Positions 36,076 through 47,055 of a stretch of 64,000 bases of DNA are shown piece by piece. Position 1 is the first letter of the stretch, and every line of letters starts with the position of its first letter. The notes under the pieces are model-generated. The model made no database searches and was not told where the DNA came from. It saw only the letters and a program-made list of their open reading frames with translations. The stretch comes from Apricaphanius iberus (lineage: Eukaryota; Chordata; Actinopteri; Cyprinodontiformes; Aphaniidae). Location of the stretch: assembly GCA_028564705.1 (NCBI GenBank), contig JAPXFQ010000351.1, positions 2,666,001 to 2,730,000 on the forward strand. The letters are read 5' to 3'. The position numbers and the translations under genes are program-made.

Positions 36076-38744
36076 CATCTTGTTGATTTTAAAGTAAACA
36101 TGGATAAGATGTTGAAGTATATATATATATAGTGTACCTTTGCTTCCCAAAATGATGAGTAGCTTCTGAGCTCTTTTATTAATTATAAATCAATTATGAA
36201 TCAATTAGATCAATAAATCATACAGTCACTTGATTTTGCACTGAAAAGAACAAAAAAGTCATTTTCCCCAGTGGAGAACACCAATTATCCCCACATGACC
36301 CCCTCTCATCTACTTCCACTGCAGTGAGTTAACAGCGATGGCATCGTCATTCATCTGGGAGCTCTTGGATGATAAAAAGTCAATCACAATGAAGGGTTAA
36401 GTGTGCTGATGACTCAGGGGTCAGAAGGAAAATCGTGACCTTTAACCCATCTTAAAACACTTCTAACCCTGACAATAGTAGAACTGATCCAGCTTCTTTG
36501 CACATAGAGTGTGACAGAGGATCTTTTGTTCGTTGCATCTGCCCCACACCATTCTTACCTCGATCAGTAAGATTAGTTCTGAGTGGTTTAACACTTCCTT
36601 CCTGGCTTTATGTTGCTTTTTTAAATTTCTGTATTTTAGTCAAAGATTGGGTGTGAACTGATAATGCATATGAAATGAAATCCATATCACACCTCAAATA
36701 TTGCTTGACTAATGTCAGATCTTGCATCATGCTGCATTGAAAATCTGTGGGGATCGCATTTTTCTCCTCCACGTCATTAGTATTTGCCTGTTAGACATGC
36801 AGAGTTCAGGAAACAGTAAAGTGAGCTGTGCGGAGGTCTGAGGTGCACTATTCAATTCCACTTCATCTAACCTATATTTTGAATTATTTTGTTAGTGTTT
36901 GACTACATACTAAATAATCTCAAGAAGAACACTACAACCTCCCAAAAAAAACAACAAAGGAAAGCATAAAGTCCCCCTCTCCATTCTTACTTAGTTTCTT
37001 ATAAGTGCACACACACCCATGCATAGCCACACACACATATGCATTCGTACAGAGTGTTGCGTGTTTTTTCATCAGCAACATGCATTTCACATCACAGTAC
37101 TGCTTGTAAATGATCCTGTGAATCCACAGACCAAAGTAACCATGAACTGATATAATTGGTCACGCATGCCTCTGAATACTAACTCATAAAATCAGGATGA
37201 AAAGATGCAGCTTGTGTTACATGCCAGGATCTGTTTGCTCCTATTGTTCTGATAATAATAACTGTCAGAGTAGATGCACTGACTTATTAACACTGGCCTT
37301 GTTAAGTTTGCTTAAAACAAACTCTAATATATTTCCTCCCTTTGTCTAGACCTTTAGAGCTGGTGTGAATACAACCCAGAGTAAAACTTTTACTATCTGT
37401 TCAACAAAAAATCAAACCATTCATTTGCACTCACTGGCTGAGTTCCTGCTGCATGTTTATACTTTGCCTATTGTAGGCTTCAAAAATCATGAGAGTCAGT
37501 AGCAAAAAAGACTCTACAACAAACTGCAGAGGAGCTTACAATATTTTTCCTTTACTTCTATGTCACTTTCTATTTTGATGTCCCTTTGTTCCCTTCTTTT
37601 CCTCTCTGCTCTTTGCTTTTAGTAAAGGCTGAATCTCACTCTGCTTAAATCCCCCTTGGAAATGAGACCAGTGATTTCAGTGGGAATACCCAGACTAAAT
37701 GAAATCGGAATCTTTCAAAACCTGAAGAATGGTTACTATATTAATGGCTGTTTCATTATCAAATAAATCCATAATTAGACTGTTGGTAATACTGTAGATG
37801 AATACAAAAGTGGTATTCAATATGCCTGATGAATAATTCCTCCATGCCTTGATTTCTTCATTAATATTTGATGCACGATTTTAATTTATAGCAAAGTGTG
37901 TCTGTCATGCTATACACTTGCACTGATTCCTTAGCTGAGGGTGCAAATGGTGTGTATTCATGTGGGTCCATAGAGGTTGCTCTGTGGCTGCTGTTATCAC
38001 TGGGCAATTAGTGCATAAATACTAATTAATCCCTATATTCAGTCTGGGAGCTGCCCACACATTCTGTCACATCCATGCATAAACAGACAGACATGTAGGA
38101 TTGCACACACTTAAAAAAAAGACTTAATTGCAGTCTTTTTCCGTCTCCTTTTCTTGTAATGTTGGAGGGTTGCAGGGTGACCTAAGATTAATTTTAATTG
38201 CTCACATTTAAATGAAATGCAGAATATTCAAATTTTGACATTTATAAAAAATGCTGCTAGAGTAGGATGCAGCGAGTCCTTTTAGTCTAAATGAAACACA
38301 TGGCTACATAAAGCAAATATTATATGTCAATAATTCTGAATATTCTATTCTTATCGTATTGTTATGCAACATGTTGAATAAAGTTTACTACCAACAGAAT
38401 TTAAAAGTGGCTGAAGCGTCAGAAGTCATTTACATGGTACTTAGACTGGAAGTCTACTCTCATTATGCAACAGGTATTTCTGCTGTAACTGTACTATATG
38501 CCAGGCATAAGTTTATTTTAATAAACTACTGCCATACAGAGTGACAGGGAAGCAAATTAGCAATCATAATCAATCATATAAACAAATGAAATGACAAGTA
38601 ATTTCATTGTTACCTATTTTTGTCAAAACTTAAACCGTCAACATCGTATAATGACTCACTATGTTTCGTAGCAGTAAACAAGGTTTTTTTTAAAGGTTTA
38701 ATGGAACATCTTTGTAATTATCTAAGGGGCTAGAATTTTATTCA
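36076..38744. other. Unassigned non-coding DNA
   Basis: No gene or repeat was recognised. The interval 37850-38060 has homeodomain-type motifs (gcacgattttaattta, gcaattagtgcataaatact) and low repeat character. It is a weak candidate for a conserved non-coding element. Confidence 0.4.
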
Positions 38745-38880
38745 TCCATCAATTCATCCATCCATCCATCCATCCTTTACCTGTACTGTCTATCCTTTGC
38801 AGAGTTGAGTTGGTGTTGTTGTCAATCTCCATCAGACAAGAGGCGAGAGGCGGGGTACACACTGGAGACGTGGCCGATCC
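38745..38880 (-). repeat. (CATC)n-tailed repeat, 3' end in reverse
   Basis: It opens with a CATC array (38750-38776) followed by cctgtactgtctatc and gaggcgagaggcggggtaca. Reversed, this is the 3' half of the same dispersed family as 25640-25761, ending in a GGAT tail. Confidence 0.6.
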
Positions 38881-39054
38881 ATTAATCCGTTACAAGCATT
38901 TTTTGTCCGTCTTTTTTTTTGGGGGGGTGCTAAACAAAAACTAATGATACATTAAAGTCAAAGTTTTGGTGAATGCTTGAAATATCCAGTTTTATTGTTA
39001 AAATAACAAATTTTGGGGAAAATATTGATGTACTTGATGTACTCATGGAGCTTG

Positions 39055-39960
39055 GATGTTTTATCCTGGATAGTGGCTCTCATACTCATTCATCATAGAC
39101 CCATTCCTGAGCCGGTATCCATACCCAGTCTTAGTCATTACTTAGCTTAGGGGGTTTCGACAGAACAACAGTGGGGACAGAGCATCACCTTGGTATATGC
39201 TACATTTGATAGAAACTTGTGCAAGTGGCATCGAGTCGTAGGCTTTCTTGTAATCAATCCAGGCTGTGCAGAGGTTGGTATTTTGGAATTGCATTATTGG
39301 GCAACGGTTCTGTCAACCATGAGCTGCTGTTTAGCTCCTCTGGTATCTTTACCAATAATTGTCTGCCATTTGATCATGTATTGATCCATTTGATCATGTA
39401 TTGCTTATCTTAGCCGCAATTATGCCTGACATGAGCTTCCATGTTGTTTACAAACAGGTTATTGGCTGATAGTTGGAGGGGACTGCACCTTTGGTGGGAA
39501 CCTTCAGGATCACGATCATTCGCCCTTCGGTTAGCTATTCTGGGTTTGTATCATCTCTAGCATCACTGTTGCTGAAGTTTATATCAACTCATTGGTTTCA
39601 GTTACTGTTGTAATAGGAATCAATCTCACTGCTGCATTCACAGTTTCCAGGAGACTTTCCGGAAGTATTTCAGTCAGCCGTTGTAATCGGCGTCCGGTTG
39701 CCTTGCACTCATTCTCGCCATGATCTTATCTTTGCGGTCAGCCGCTAACTTGCTCAGTGTTATTGTTTCACTCAAAGGGGTACCATTCTCAATTTCTGGT
39801 AGGGAAATTGGTACATTCTACCTTCTGAACTGCCGTCCTGCCTCCTCCTTGCCACAGGATTTGTGTTGTATCTGGTCAATCTCAAGTTGTAATAGTAATT
39901 GTAACATATATATTACAAAGCCCGACAAAAACATGTTCAAAATGGACAACTATGTTCATA
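39055..39960 (-). pseudogene. Non-LTR retrotransposon RT remnant (R4/Rex6-like)
   Basis: On the minus strand, broken frames contain SNYQPITCL, TTWKLMSGIIAAKIS (about 39400-39480), then DTRGAKQQLMVDRTVAQ (39300-39355), WIDYKKAYDSMPLAQVSIKC and SIYQGDALSPLLFCRNPLS (39140-39265). DYKKAYDS and QGDALSPLLF are RT motifs A and B in the form typical of R4/Dong-like elements. The DNA between motifs A and B is partly deleted, and stops are frequent. No tail was identified. A 20-bp direct duplication lies near 39362-39402. Confidence 0.8.
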
Positions 39961-40817
39961 ATGTTGTATTGGAGGTAGATGATCTTCCATGATTATAATA
40001 TCTAAACAGATTGTTTGATCATTTTCAGTTATTATTCAGAGCCAAACCTTTGCCACTGCCAAACTGCTGCTGGGTGACCTGACCAGAGGAACCCTCTATA
40101 GGTAAAAAGCTTGAATGACAGACAGTGAACATGATAAAAAAAACCTTAAAATGGATTTCGAGCATTGAAAACTATTACTAAGGCGTTAAAGGTAAAAGAA
40201 ATGTCAAAGAAGTTCTGAGTGAAAGAACTTTAGAGAGTGTTGAAGGTGAAAAGCCAAAAGGCAAAGAAATGAAAGATGAAAGACAAGATATCAAAAAAAC
40301 AACTGTTTGGAATTCTGTTTCCCATCCATGTCTGGTTTGATTTTTAGACAAGGTCAGGGAATACACACTCATGCTGTGAAAGAAACCATATGAGGGCAGA
40401 TAAGGGGAGCCACAGCAATCTGAGATCACATTGTGCATTAACACCACGTAGGCAATTCTCTCAAGGAGGGCAAGTCACAATCTCTTCAGTTTGAAAGCAA
40501 AGGCCAAATTATCTGATGTTCCCTAGTCTCTCTTCTATATGTTCAAAAATTCATGTTCATATAAGACTTTAAGGTTGATTGTGACTGTATGAGGTTTTAT
40601 TATGATATTACTGTTAGCTCAGTAATCAATTTTAAATAACATGAACAACCATTCCTCTGCTATTCTCGTAAATTACACTCTTGAGACATTGTCTCATATT
40701 TGCTTCTTTTGTATTGATGGTGTCGGCAAATACTGTACCTAGGGTAAAAGTGCCTTAGTGACAACTTCCAATGTCTCTCATACTATCACCACTATGATCC
40801 AAAGGTTTCCAGATATT
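39961..40817. other. Unassigned non-coding DNA
   Basis: No gene or recognisable repeat was seen. Confidence 0.45.
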
Positions 40818-40825
40818 GTTTGGAC

Positions 40826-42331
40826 TAGGGGTGTGTAAAACAGCCAGTATTTGTATATGTATTTGTATATGTTGACAAGGGAAAAGTATTTGTATTCAAG
40901 AAAAAATCAAATTAGGTATAGACATTTTTTTTTATTGCATTACACTTCTAATTTACATTTTAGTATACGTATTCTTTAGTTATCCATTATAATAGTTATG
41001 GCTTTGCAATATTGATTGATAGGTTTTCCATAAATTAAGCAATGATGGTAGAATTGGTGTTTTTTTGTGTGTGGGGTTTGAAACGCATGTGATTATGCAT
41101 AGCAGATGTTGACAACTGTATGACATCTTTGCCTCTTTTGCACACGCACTGACTTTTGCACACGTTACATGTCACTTTGGTTTTATCTACAAAAAACAAA
41201 GTAACTTAAACTTACCAAATAACACCTTTAATGCAATTGAACAAAACTAAAACAGCCTTTTTTTAACCTTTTTAACTGAATGTTAAGCTTACTCTGTCAA
41301 CATCCTGTTGTCTAAATTACAGAGCTAATCGAGCTATGTAAACAGAGCAAACATGAGAGCAAACGACTGCTGACTCTAATACTAATCCAGCGTAATGCAC
41401 AAATCTCCCTATCAAACTCCACTCCCAAAAGTTATAGACTGCCTCTGGAACCCAGTACAAAAACCTATTCAACAAAAAATAGTGGTGCAGTTAAGTTTTT
41501 TTCTCTGTTGCTGTGTGGAGCAGCTGTGTCAGTCAACTCTTTTATTTCCCCCCTCCCATTTCGCTCACTCACTCATTCAGAGATGCACTGTGGGTCTCAT
41601 AAGGAAACACAACTTTTTGAGATACGTTTTTTCTCGTTCCCGATTACAAATATATTTCAAAATATTTGTTCAGACTATTCAAGTGTTGGTAGCCAGGTCT
41701 CCTAGTAGCTAGGAGACAGGTTAATGTTAGTAGCTATGCTGCTTTAGGCTAGGCTGTTGGAGGACATTATTAGGGTCTGTGACTACTTTCTCTCCTACTT
41801 CTCCCCAACTGCATGATGTGCTGTCAATTCAAGCACTAACCTGTTTTCTATTATAGTAGGTGCTCCGGATTAGCCCTGCTTGACGACCCTGACTAAGATG
41901 GCATTGCAGTGACGGAAAATTCTCCACGTCCTGCAACAAACTTCTGCATCAGTTCTATTGCTCTTTCTGTGTCTCTGTTATGTATTCTCCAAGCCACAGA
42001 CGGTCGCGGCAGATAACCGCTTGTGCTGAGCCTGGTTCTGCCGGAGGTTTCTTCCTGTTAAAAGGGAGTTTTTCCTTCCCACTGTCGCTGCATGCTTGCT
42101 CAGTATGAGGGATTGCTGAGAATTCCACGACGCAATCTTCTGTGGTTCTGTAATTTCTACACTAAACATTGTATTGTAATAACTCTTTTTGTAAAGTGCC
42201 TTGAGATGACATCTGTTGTGAAATGGCGCTATATAAATAAACTGAATTGAATTGAAATTCAAAATAAATATTCATAAAAACACATTATTTTGACTTTCTG
42301 AATACCGTATTTGGGTTCGGCTCCACCCCTA
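40826..42331. mobile_element. Non-autonomous hAT element (1.5 kb) with target duplication
   Basis: It starts taggggtgtgtaaaac and ends ggctccacccct a. The inverted termini are TAGGGGTG on both sides. Near-perfect 8-bp repeats flank it: gtttggac at 40818-40825 and gtttgggc at 42332-42339. Subterminal 'gtatttg' repeats on the left and ccgtatttgggttcgg on the right fit a fish hAT family. It hosts the retroposon at 41947-42256. No transposase is left. Confidence 0.78.
41947..42256 (+). mobile_element. (TTGAA)n-tailed retroposon inside the hAT element
   Basis: Full-length match to 33122-33415, from gcatcagttctattgctctt to aactgaattgaattgaa. Unlike the 33-kb copy it retains the 'gtgccttgagatgacatctg' segment near its 3' end. 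Confidence 0.85.
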
Positions 42332-42424
42332 GTTTGGGCATACAGTATCTGTATCAGAACCATCAAAATTCAGAAACCCTATATACTGTATGGGCCTAAT
42401 GTATATTCAGTTTTCAGTACATTA

Positions 42425-42488
42425 TGTTTATTTAAATAGAATTTATTCTCAACAGATGGCTTCTTAAGGCAATCTATAAGAAAGGTAA
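42425..42488 (-). mobile_element. (TTGAA)n-tailed retroposon, 3' end, split by L1
   Basis: Reversed, this is the 3' end of the family (caacagatggcttcttaagg, tctataagaaaggtaa). Its continuation starts at 46785, so the two pieces are one older retroposon cut by the L1 insertion. It lies inverted relative to the copy 170 bp upstream. Confidence 0.8.
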
Positions 42489-42869
42489 CTATAGTTTTAA
42501 AAAAAGGCACAGCTCAGCAGGCTGTTTTTGTTTGTTAATGTGGGTAGGGGCAGGGCTGTGCGCTAGATTGCTTTTTCTTTTTTTTTCTTTCATTTTTTCT
42601 TTTTCACTATTATCTTTCTCACATTTGTACCACCAAATCTCTTTATCACATTTTTTCCTTTTTCTCTCTCACACACACACAGACTTTTATCATGGCATAT
42701 TCATGTTTTTCCATCATACTTTCATTCTGTACACACCTGTATGGTGCATTATTTACCCGCTTTATCTCTGCTTCTGGTTTTTTTCAATCTGGCAACCCCA
42801 TGGACAAACCAAAATTACACCTATATTCATCCTTGGCGATAGTACATATCTAAGGTTTATCTTAGCTCT

Positions 42870-45800
42870 ATGAATCCTGTAAAATTTATAACATGGAATA
42901 TTCGCGGCGCTAGCTGCAGAGATAAAACCATTAAGATTTTCAACCATCTTACAAGACTGAAGGCAGATGTCGTCTTACTACAGGAGACTCATAAATCAAG
43001 TTCAACAGCTAATGATTTAAAAACACCAGAGTATCCTAATATATTTTCTTCATGCTATAACTCTAGACAACGAGGAGTAGCAATATTAATAAATAGAAAT
43101 ACTAATTTTAAAGTAATAGACACAGCTACAGATCCAGAAGGTAGATTTATAATATTAAAACTATTTATAAATAACCAAAAGTTATGTATAGTTAGTATAT
43201 ATGGTCCAAATGTTGACGACCCCTCATTCTTTCATACTTTCTTCTCGGTTCTGGCTAATCACATGGATTGCTCACTTGTTCTTGGGGGAGATTTCAACTT
43301 TGGACTAAATGAAGAAATAGACAGGCTCAGTACAGCAGGGACTCAGCGCAGATGGCAATCCATAGATATAGTTAAACAGTACATGAGCGATTATGGACTC
43401 TGCGATGCATGGCGATCGCTTCATCCCAACGACAGAAAATACACTTTTTACTCAAACGTACATCATTCTTATTCTAGATTGGACTATTTGTTAGTCAGCA
43501 GCTCACTGTTGAATGACATTTCAGACACTGAGATACATCCTATAGTGATCAGCGATCACGCTCCTGTTTCTTTAAATTTAGCAAATAAAATTGCAACCCT
43601 TCAATATAAAAATTGGAGATTTAATACATCATTACTTAAGGATAAAGAATTTATTAAATATATTGAAAAAGAATGGGCTTCATACATGGAATTTAATGAT
43701 CTCCCTGGTATGTCGCCATCCACTCTATGGGAAGCAGGGAAAGCTGTGATTAGAGGTAAAATAATTTCATTCTCATCAAATAAAAAGAGAACAGAAAATA
43801 AACATGTTCAGGAATTAGAAGAAACTATTAAATCATTAGAACCTTCCCTGGATAAAGAGAGCTTAAGTAAAATAAGGAAAGCAAAATTAGAGTTAAATGA
43901 AATTATTAATAAAAGGACGCAGTTCTTAATCCAAAGACTTAGAATAGAAAACTTTGAACATAGTAATAAATCAGGTAGCTTCTTAGCTAATCAGTTAAAA
44001 ATAAATAAAGAAAAAACAACTATATCTGCAATCAAAGACAAAACTGGGAATATAATATATGACCCTGAAAAAATAAACAACACTTTCAAAGAATTTTATG
44101 AGACGTTATACACACCAGAGATAAACCCTTCAAATAATGATATTGTACAATTTCTGGATAAAATAACTCTTCCTAAACTTTCAGACAGTCAAGCAAAGGC
44201 CCTGGATTCACCGCTAACAGTGTCTGAACTCCAGGAGGCCCTCCAATCTATGCCTAATAATAAAGCTCCAGGTCCAGATGGATTTCCAGCAGAGTTCTAT
44301 AAAGAATTCTGGAATATTCTGGCACCAACATTTTACAAAATGTTACAGGAAACAAAGGAAAATGGTCGAATACCACCAAACATGAATTCTGCCTACATCA
44401 ATCTTCTATTAAAACCAGGAAAAGACCCTATGTCTCCTACCAGTTATCGTCCGATTTCTCTTATCAATGTGGATCTGAAAATAATTTGCAAAGCTCTTGC
44501 AAGAAGGATAGAGAAAATAACACCTCTAATAATCCACCCGGATCAAACAGGTTTTATAAAAGGTAGGCTCTCTTCCACAAATTCACGTAGATTAATAGAT
44601 TTAATAGATTATTCCCACTGTAAAAACGTCCAAACCAATATATTATCTTTAGATGCAGAAAAAGCATTTGATAGAGTTAACTGGAAATTTTTATTTGCAG
44701 CCTTAAATAAATTCGGATTCAGTAATTCTTTTGTAAACTGGTTAAAAATATTATACAGCTCACCAACAGCATGTATTAGGACCAATAATCAAACATCATC
44801 AAGGTTCTTTCTTCAGAGAGGTACCAGGCAGGGATGTCCACTTTCTCCCTCCCTCTTTGCTATTTTTATTGAACCATTAGCAGCAGCAATCAGGCAAAAT
44901 AATAATGTTAAAGGTATACAATGCAACAAAATAGAACATAAAATCAGTTTATACGCAGATGATGTACTACTTTTTCTACAGCATTCACAAACTTCCTTGT
45001 ATCAGGTAATTGAGTTAATAAAATCTTACTCAAGAGTTTCAGACTATTCCATAAATTGGTTAAAATCTACAGTCCTTCCAATCAACTGTTCTTACCAGAG
45101 TCCTGTTGCTTTACAGCTCCGGTCGGGAAATATTACATATCTAGGTATCCATATCTCACCAAGACTGGCAGACTTATCTAAGCTAAACTACGTCCCACTT
45201 TTAAAAAAAGTGGAAGATGATCTGGCAAGATGGAAATCCCTTCCAATATCACTTATTGGAAGGGTAGCTACAATAAAAATGATGGTTTTGCCTAGAATCA
45301 ATTATTTATTCTCAATGATCCCAAGCAAACCATCACCTGATTGGTTTAGATCTCTGGACTCTTCTGTTTCTAAATTCCTTTGGAAAGATAAACCCCCACG
45401 TATCAGCTTAAAAACACTACAGAAGTCCAAAGATAAAGGAGGTCTAGACCTACCAAACTTTCGTCATTATTTCTTAGCCAACAGACTCCAATACACATCA
45501 AGATGGGTAAAACACAGTTATATCGATGAGTGCTGGGTAGATGTAGAACAGACACTATGCATTAAGATAAAACTTTCAGATCTACCTTTTGTTAGCTCAA
45601 ATATAAAACAAAATGAATGTTTCAAAAGTATAAATATCAGCTCCTCTCTGACAGCTTGGTGGGAATTTCTTAAAATGACAAAGACCTCACTAGTCCCATG
45701 CAGGCGTACACCCATCTGGAATAACCCGGATATCTTACAAAAAAAATGCATGATTAGCTTTCCAGGCTGGAGTTGTAAAGGAATTGAATACCTGGAGCAT

Positions 45801-46217
45801 ATATTTGATGGAACAGACTTTATCCCCTTTAATACATTGGTTACACAATTCGGAATTGACAAGAATAAATTCTTAGAATACCAACAAATTAAATCAATTA
45901 TAAAGAATAAATTTAGGCTCAATACAGTTGATTTACAAATTCCAGGAAAAGTTTTAGACTTTCTGCATCGCGGCTGGTGGGTGCTCCCCTGGGACTTCCA
46001 TCTGTTCCTCTCTTGGTGGGTGATCGACCCTGCGCTGATCCGCATGTGGACTCTGTACTCTGTGGGACACTGGATGCATACATCTCTTGCCTCCTCCATG
46101 TCTGTGCCGATTCCTGTAGGACGGATTGACGGTTCCTTACACCAGCTATCAATCACTTGCGTGGGGAAACCTTATTCAGACCTGCATGCTCGCACACACA
46201 TAGGTGTGGGGACATAG
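42870..46217 (+). CDS. L1-type endonuclease-reverse transcriptase (ORF2)
   Basis: This open frame of 1115 residues encodes the LINE protein that nicks target DNA and primes reverse transcription. The APE endonuclease lies at residues 1-240, with WNIRG (9-13), LQETH (37-41), GGDFN (139-143), SRLDYLLVS (202-210) and SDH (228-230). The RT spans about 450-800, with NNKAPGPDGFPAEFY (463-477), YRPISLINVDLK (526-537), QTGFIKGR (559-566), motif A DAEKAFDRVNW (595-605), RQGCPLSP (653-660), YADD (695-698) and YLGIHIS downstream. All expected catalytic residues are visible. Family members are usually about 1250 residues. From about residue 1031 the sequence stops resembling L1 ORF2, becomes GC-richer, and lacks the usual C-terminal Cys-rich region. 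The start codon was chosen because the endonuclease begins right after it. Confidence 0.93.
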   Translation: MNPVKFITWNIRGASCRDKTIKIFNHLTRLKADVVLLQETHKSSSTANDLKTPEYPNIFSSCYNSRQRGVAILINRNTNFKVIDTATDPEGRFIILKLFINNQKLCIVSIYGPNVDDPSFFHTFFSVLANHMDCSLVLGGDFNFGLNEEIDRLSTAGTQRRWQSIDIVKQYMSDYGLCDAWRSLHPNDRKYTFYSNVHHSYSRLDYLLVSSSLLNDISDTEIHPIVISDHAPVSLNLANKIATLQYKNWRFNTSLLKDKEFIKYIEKEWASYMEFNDLPGMSPSTLWEAGKAVIRGKIISFSSNKKRTENKHVQELEETIKSLEPSLDKESLSKIRKAKLELNEIINKRTQFLIQRLRIENFEHSNKSGSFLANQLKINKEKTTISAIKDKTGNIIYDPEKINNTFKEFYETLYTPEINPSNNDIVQFLDKITLPKLSDSQAKALDSPLTVSELQEALQSMPNNKAPGPDGFPAEFYKEFWNILAPTFYKMLQETKENGRIPPNMNSAYINLLLKPGKDPMSPTSYRPISLINVDLKIICKALARRIEKITPLIIHPDQTGFIKGRLSSTNSRRLIDLIDYSHCKNVQTNILSLDAEKAFDRVNWKFLFAALNKFGFSNSFVNWLKILYSSPTACIRTNNQTSSRFFLQRGTRQGCPLSPSLFAIFIEPLAAAIRQNNNVKGIQCNKIEHKISLYADDVLLFLQHSQTSLYQVIELIKSYSRVSDYSINWLKSTVLPINCSYQSPVALQLRSGNITYLGIHISPRLADLSKLNYVPLLKKVEDDLARWKSLPISLIGRVATIKMMVLPRINYLFSMIPSKPSPDWFRSLDSSVSKFLWKDKPPRISLKTLQKSKDKGGLDLPNFRHYFLANRLQYTSRWVKHSYIDECWVDVEQTLCIKIKLSDLPFVSSNIKQNECFKSINISSSLTAWWEFLKMTKTSLVPCRRTPIWNNPDILQKKCMISFPGWSCKGIEYLEHIFDGTDFIPFNTLVTQFGIDKNKFLEYQQIKSIIKNKFRLNTVDLQIPGKVLDFLHRGWWVLPWDFHLFLSWWVIDPALIRMWTLYSVGHWMHTSLASSMSVPIPVGRIDGSLHQLSITCVGKPYSDLHARTHIGVGT

Positions 46218-46597
46218 GTGAGGACGGACATATCTTAAGCTGAGGTTATCATCATTAGTTAGTTGTTCACAGGAGCTTACCAGAAACATTTGTATTATGT
46301 TCATTAATCCATGCTTGTGTGTAGTGAATGTGTAATTCTTAGTTTATTCTACCAGATCCGAACTATTGGTTTGGTTCTGTACAGTTTGTTGTTTTTGTTT
46401 TGTATTACTGTTTCTCTGCCGTCCGGCAGAGGTGGAGGACTGGGATGTTTTCTTGTGTTCTTTATTTGCCTCCCTGTCTTGTGTCGTCGGTTCGCCCCTC
46501 TGTTGGTCTGGTTTCTTTTCTTCACCTTCTTCCTTTCTCCCTTCTTGTCTCAGTTTAATGTCCATGACGTCAGGAAATTGAACCCACAGTAATCACT

Positions 46598-46603
46598 AAT
46601 AAA
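46598..46603 (+). terminator. L1 polyadenylation signal
   Basis: AATAAA occurs 135-140 bp before the A-rich tail. That is too far for the tail to have been added by this signal, so transcription may have read through to a later site. Confidence 0.6.
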
Positions 46604-46739
46604 GATTTTTCATACATATACATCAAGTGGCGTACTACAGCGAAGCTGTAATACTCTGCTTGGGAAAGTAAAACTGTTGGGCTTGTACTTGGTACTCAGA
46701 CACCAATTCTGAGTAGCATACTGCTAGACAGGACACGTT

Positions 46740-46773
46740 AAAAAAAGAAAAGAAAAAAAAGAAAAAAAAAAAA
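46740..46773. repeat. A-rich tail of the L1 insertion
   Basis: A run of A residues with scattered G precedes the right target duplication. This is typical of a target-primed reverse transcription product. Confidence 0.9.
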
Positions 46774-46784
46774 AAGAAAGGTAA

Positions 46785-47055
46785 TTTCAATACAATTAAA
46801 CAAACATTCCAGTTGGTTGAAAGGTTTTCTATTTAAGGAACTCCAACAGATTGCATAGAGTCATTGACTGTCTCATTGGTGCAGACTCCAACCACAGCAA
46901 TCACTCAGTAATCCCTCATACTGAGCAAGCATGTAGCAACATTGGAGAGGAAAAACTCCCCTTTAACTGGAAGAAACCTGCAGCAGAACCTGGCTGGGTA
47001 CAAGGCGTCATCTGGCAAGATCGCCAGGGGGTTTGAGAAGACAGAGCAGAGACAC
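46785..47055 (-). mobile_element. (TTGAA)n-tailed retroposon, 5' part, split by L1
   Basis: Reversed, it contains the family's ggaagaaacctgcagcagaa and gaggaaaaactcccctttaa blocks and ends near gagaagacagagcagagaca, the family 5' region. It joins the 3' piece at 42425-42488 across the L1. Confidence 0.82.

Larger units (their letters stand above)
42489..46773 (+). mobile_element. L1-clade LINE insertion with intact ORF2-type gene
   Basis: The 4.3-kb insertion is bordered by an exact 11-bp target duplication, aagaaaggtaa, at 42478-42488 and 46774-46784. It ends in an A-rich tail (46740-46773). It splits a pre-existing (TTGAA)n retroposon, which supplies an empty-site reconstruction. The order is a 5' segment of 381 bp (pyrimidine-rich at 42570-42670), one long ORF, a 3' UTR, and a poly-A signal at 46598. 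No ORF1 is present, so the element is either 5'-truncated or of a one-ORF form. The open ORF and exact duplication point to a young insertion. Confidence 0.93.

Noticed and set aside
42532..42873. 113-residue ORF before L1 ORF2 as a candidate ORF1
   Set aside because: It is a hydrophobic translation of a pyrimidine-rich 5' tract, with no coiled-coil, RRM or zinc-knuckle features of LINE ORF1 proteins.
45518..46156. 212-residue minus-strand ORF
   Set aside because: It is antisense to the L1 ORF2 and carries no motif of its own. The + strand frame has clear RT homology upstream.
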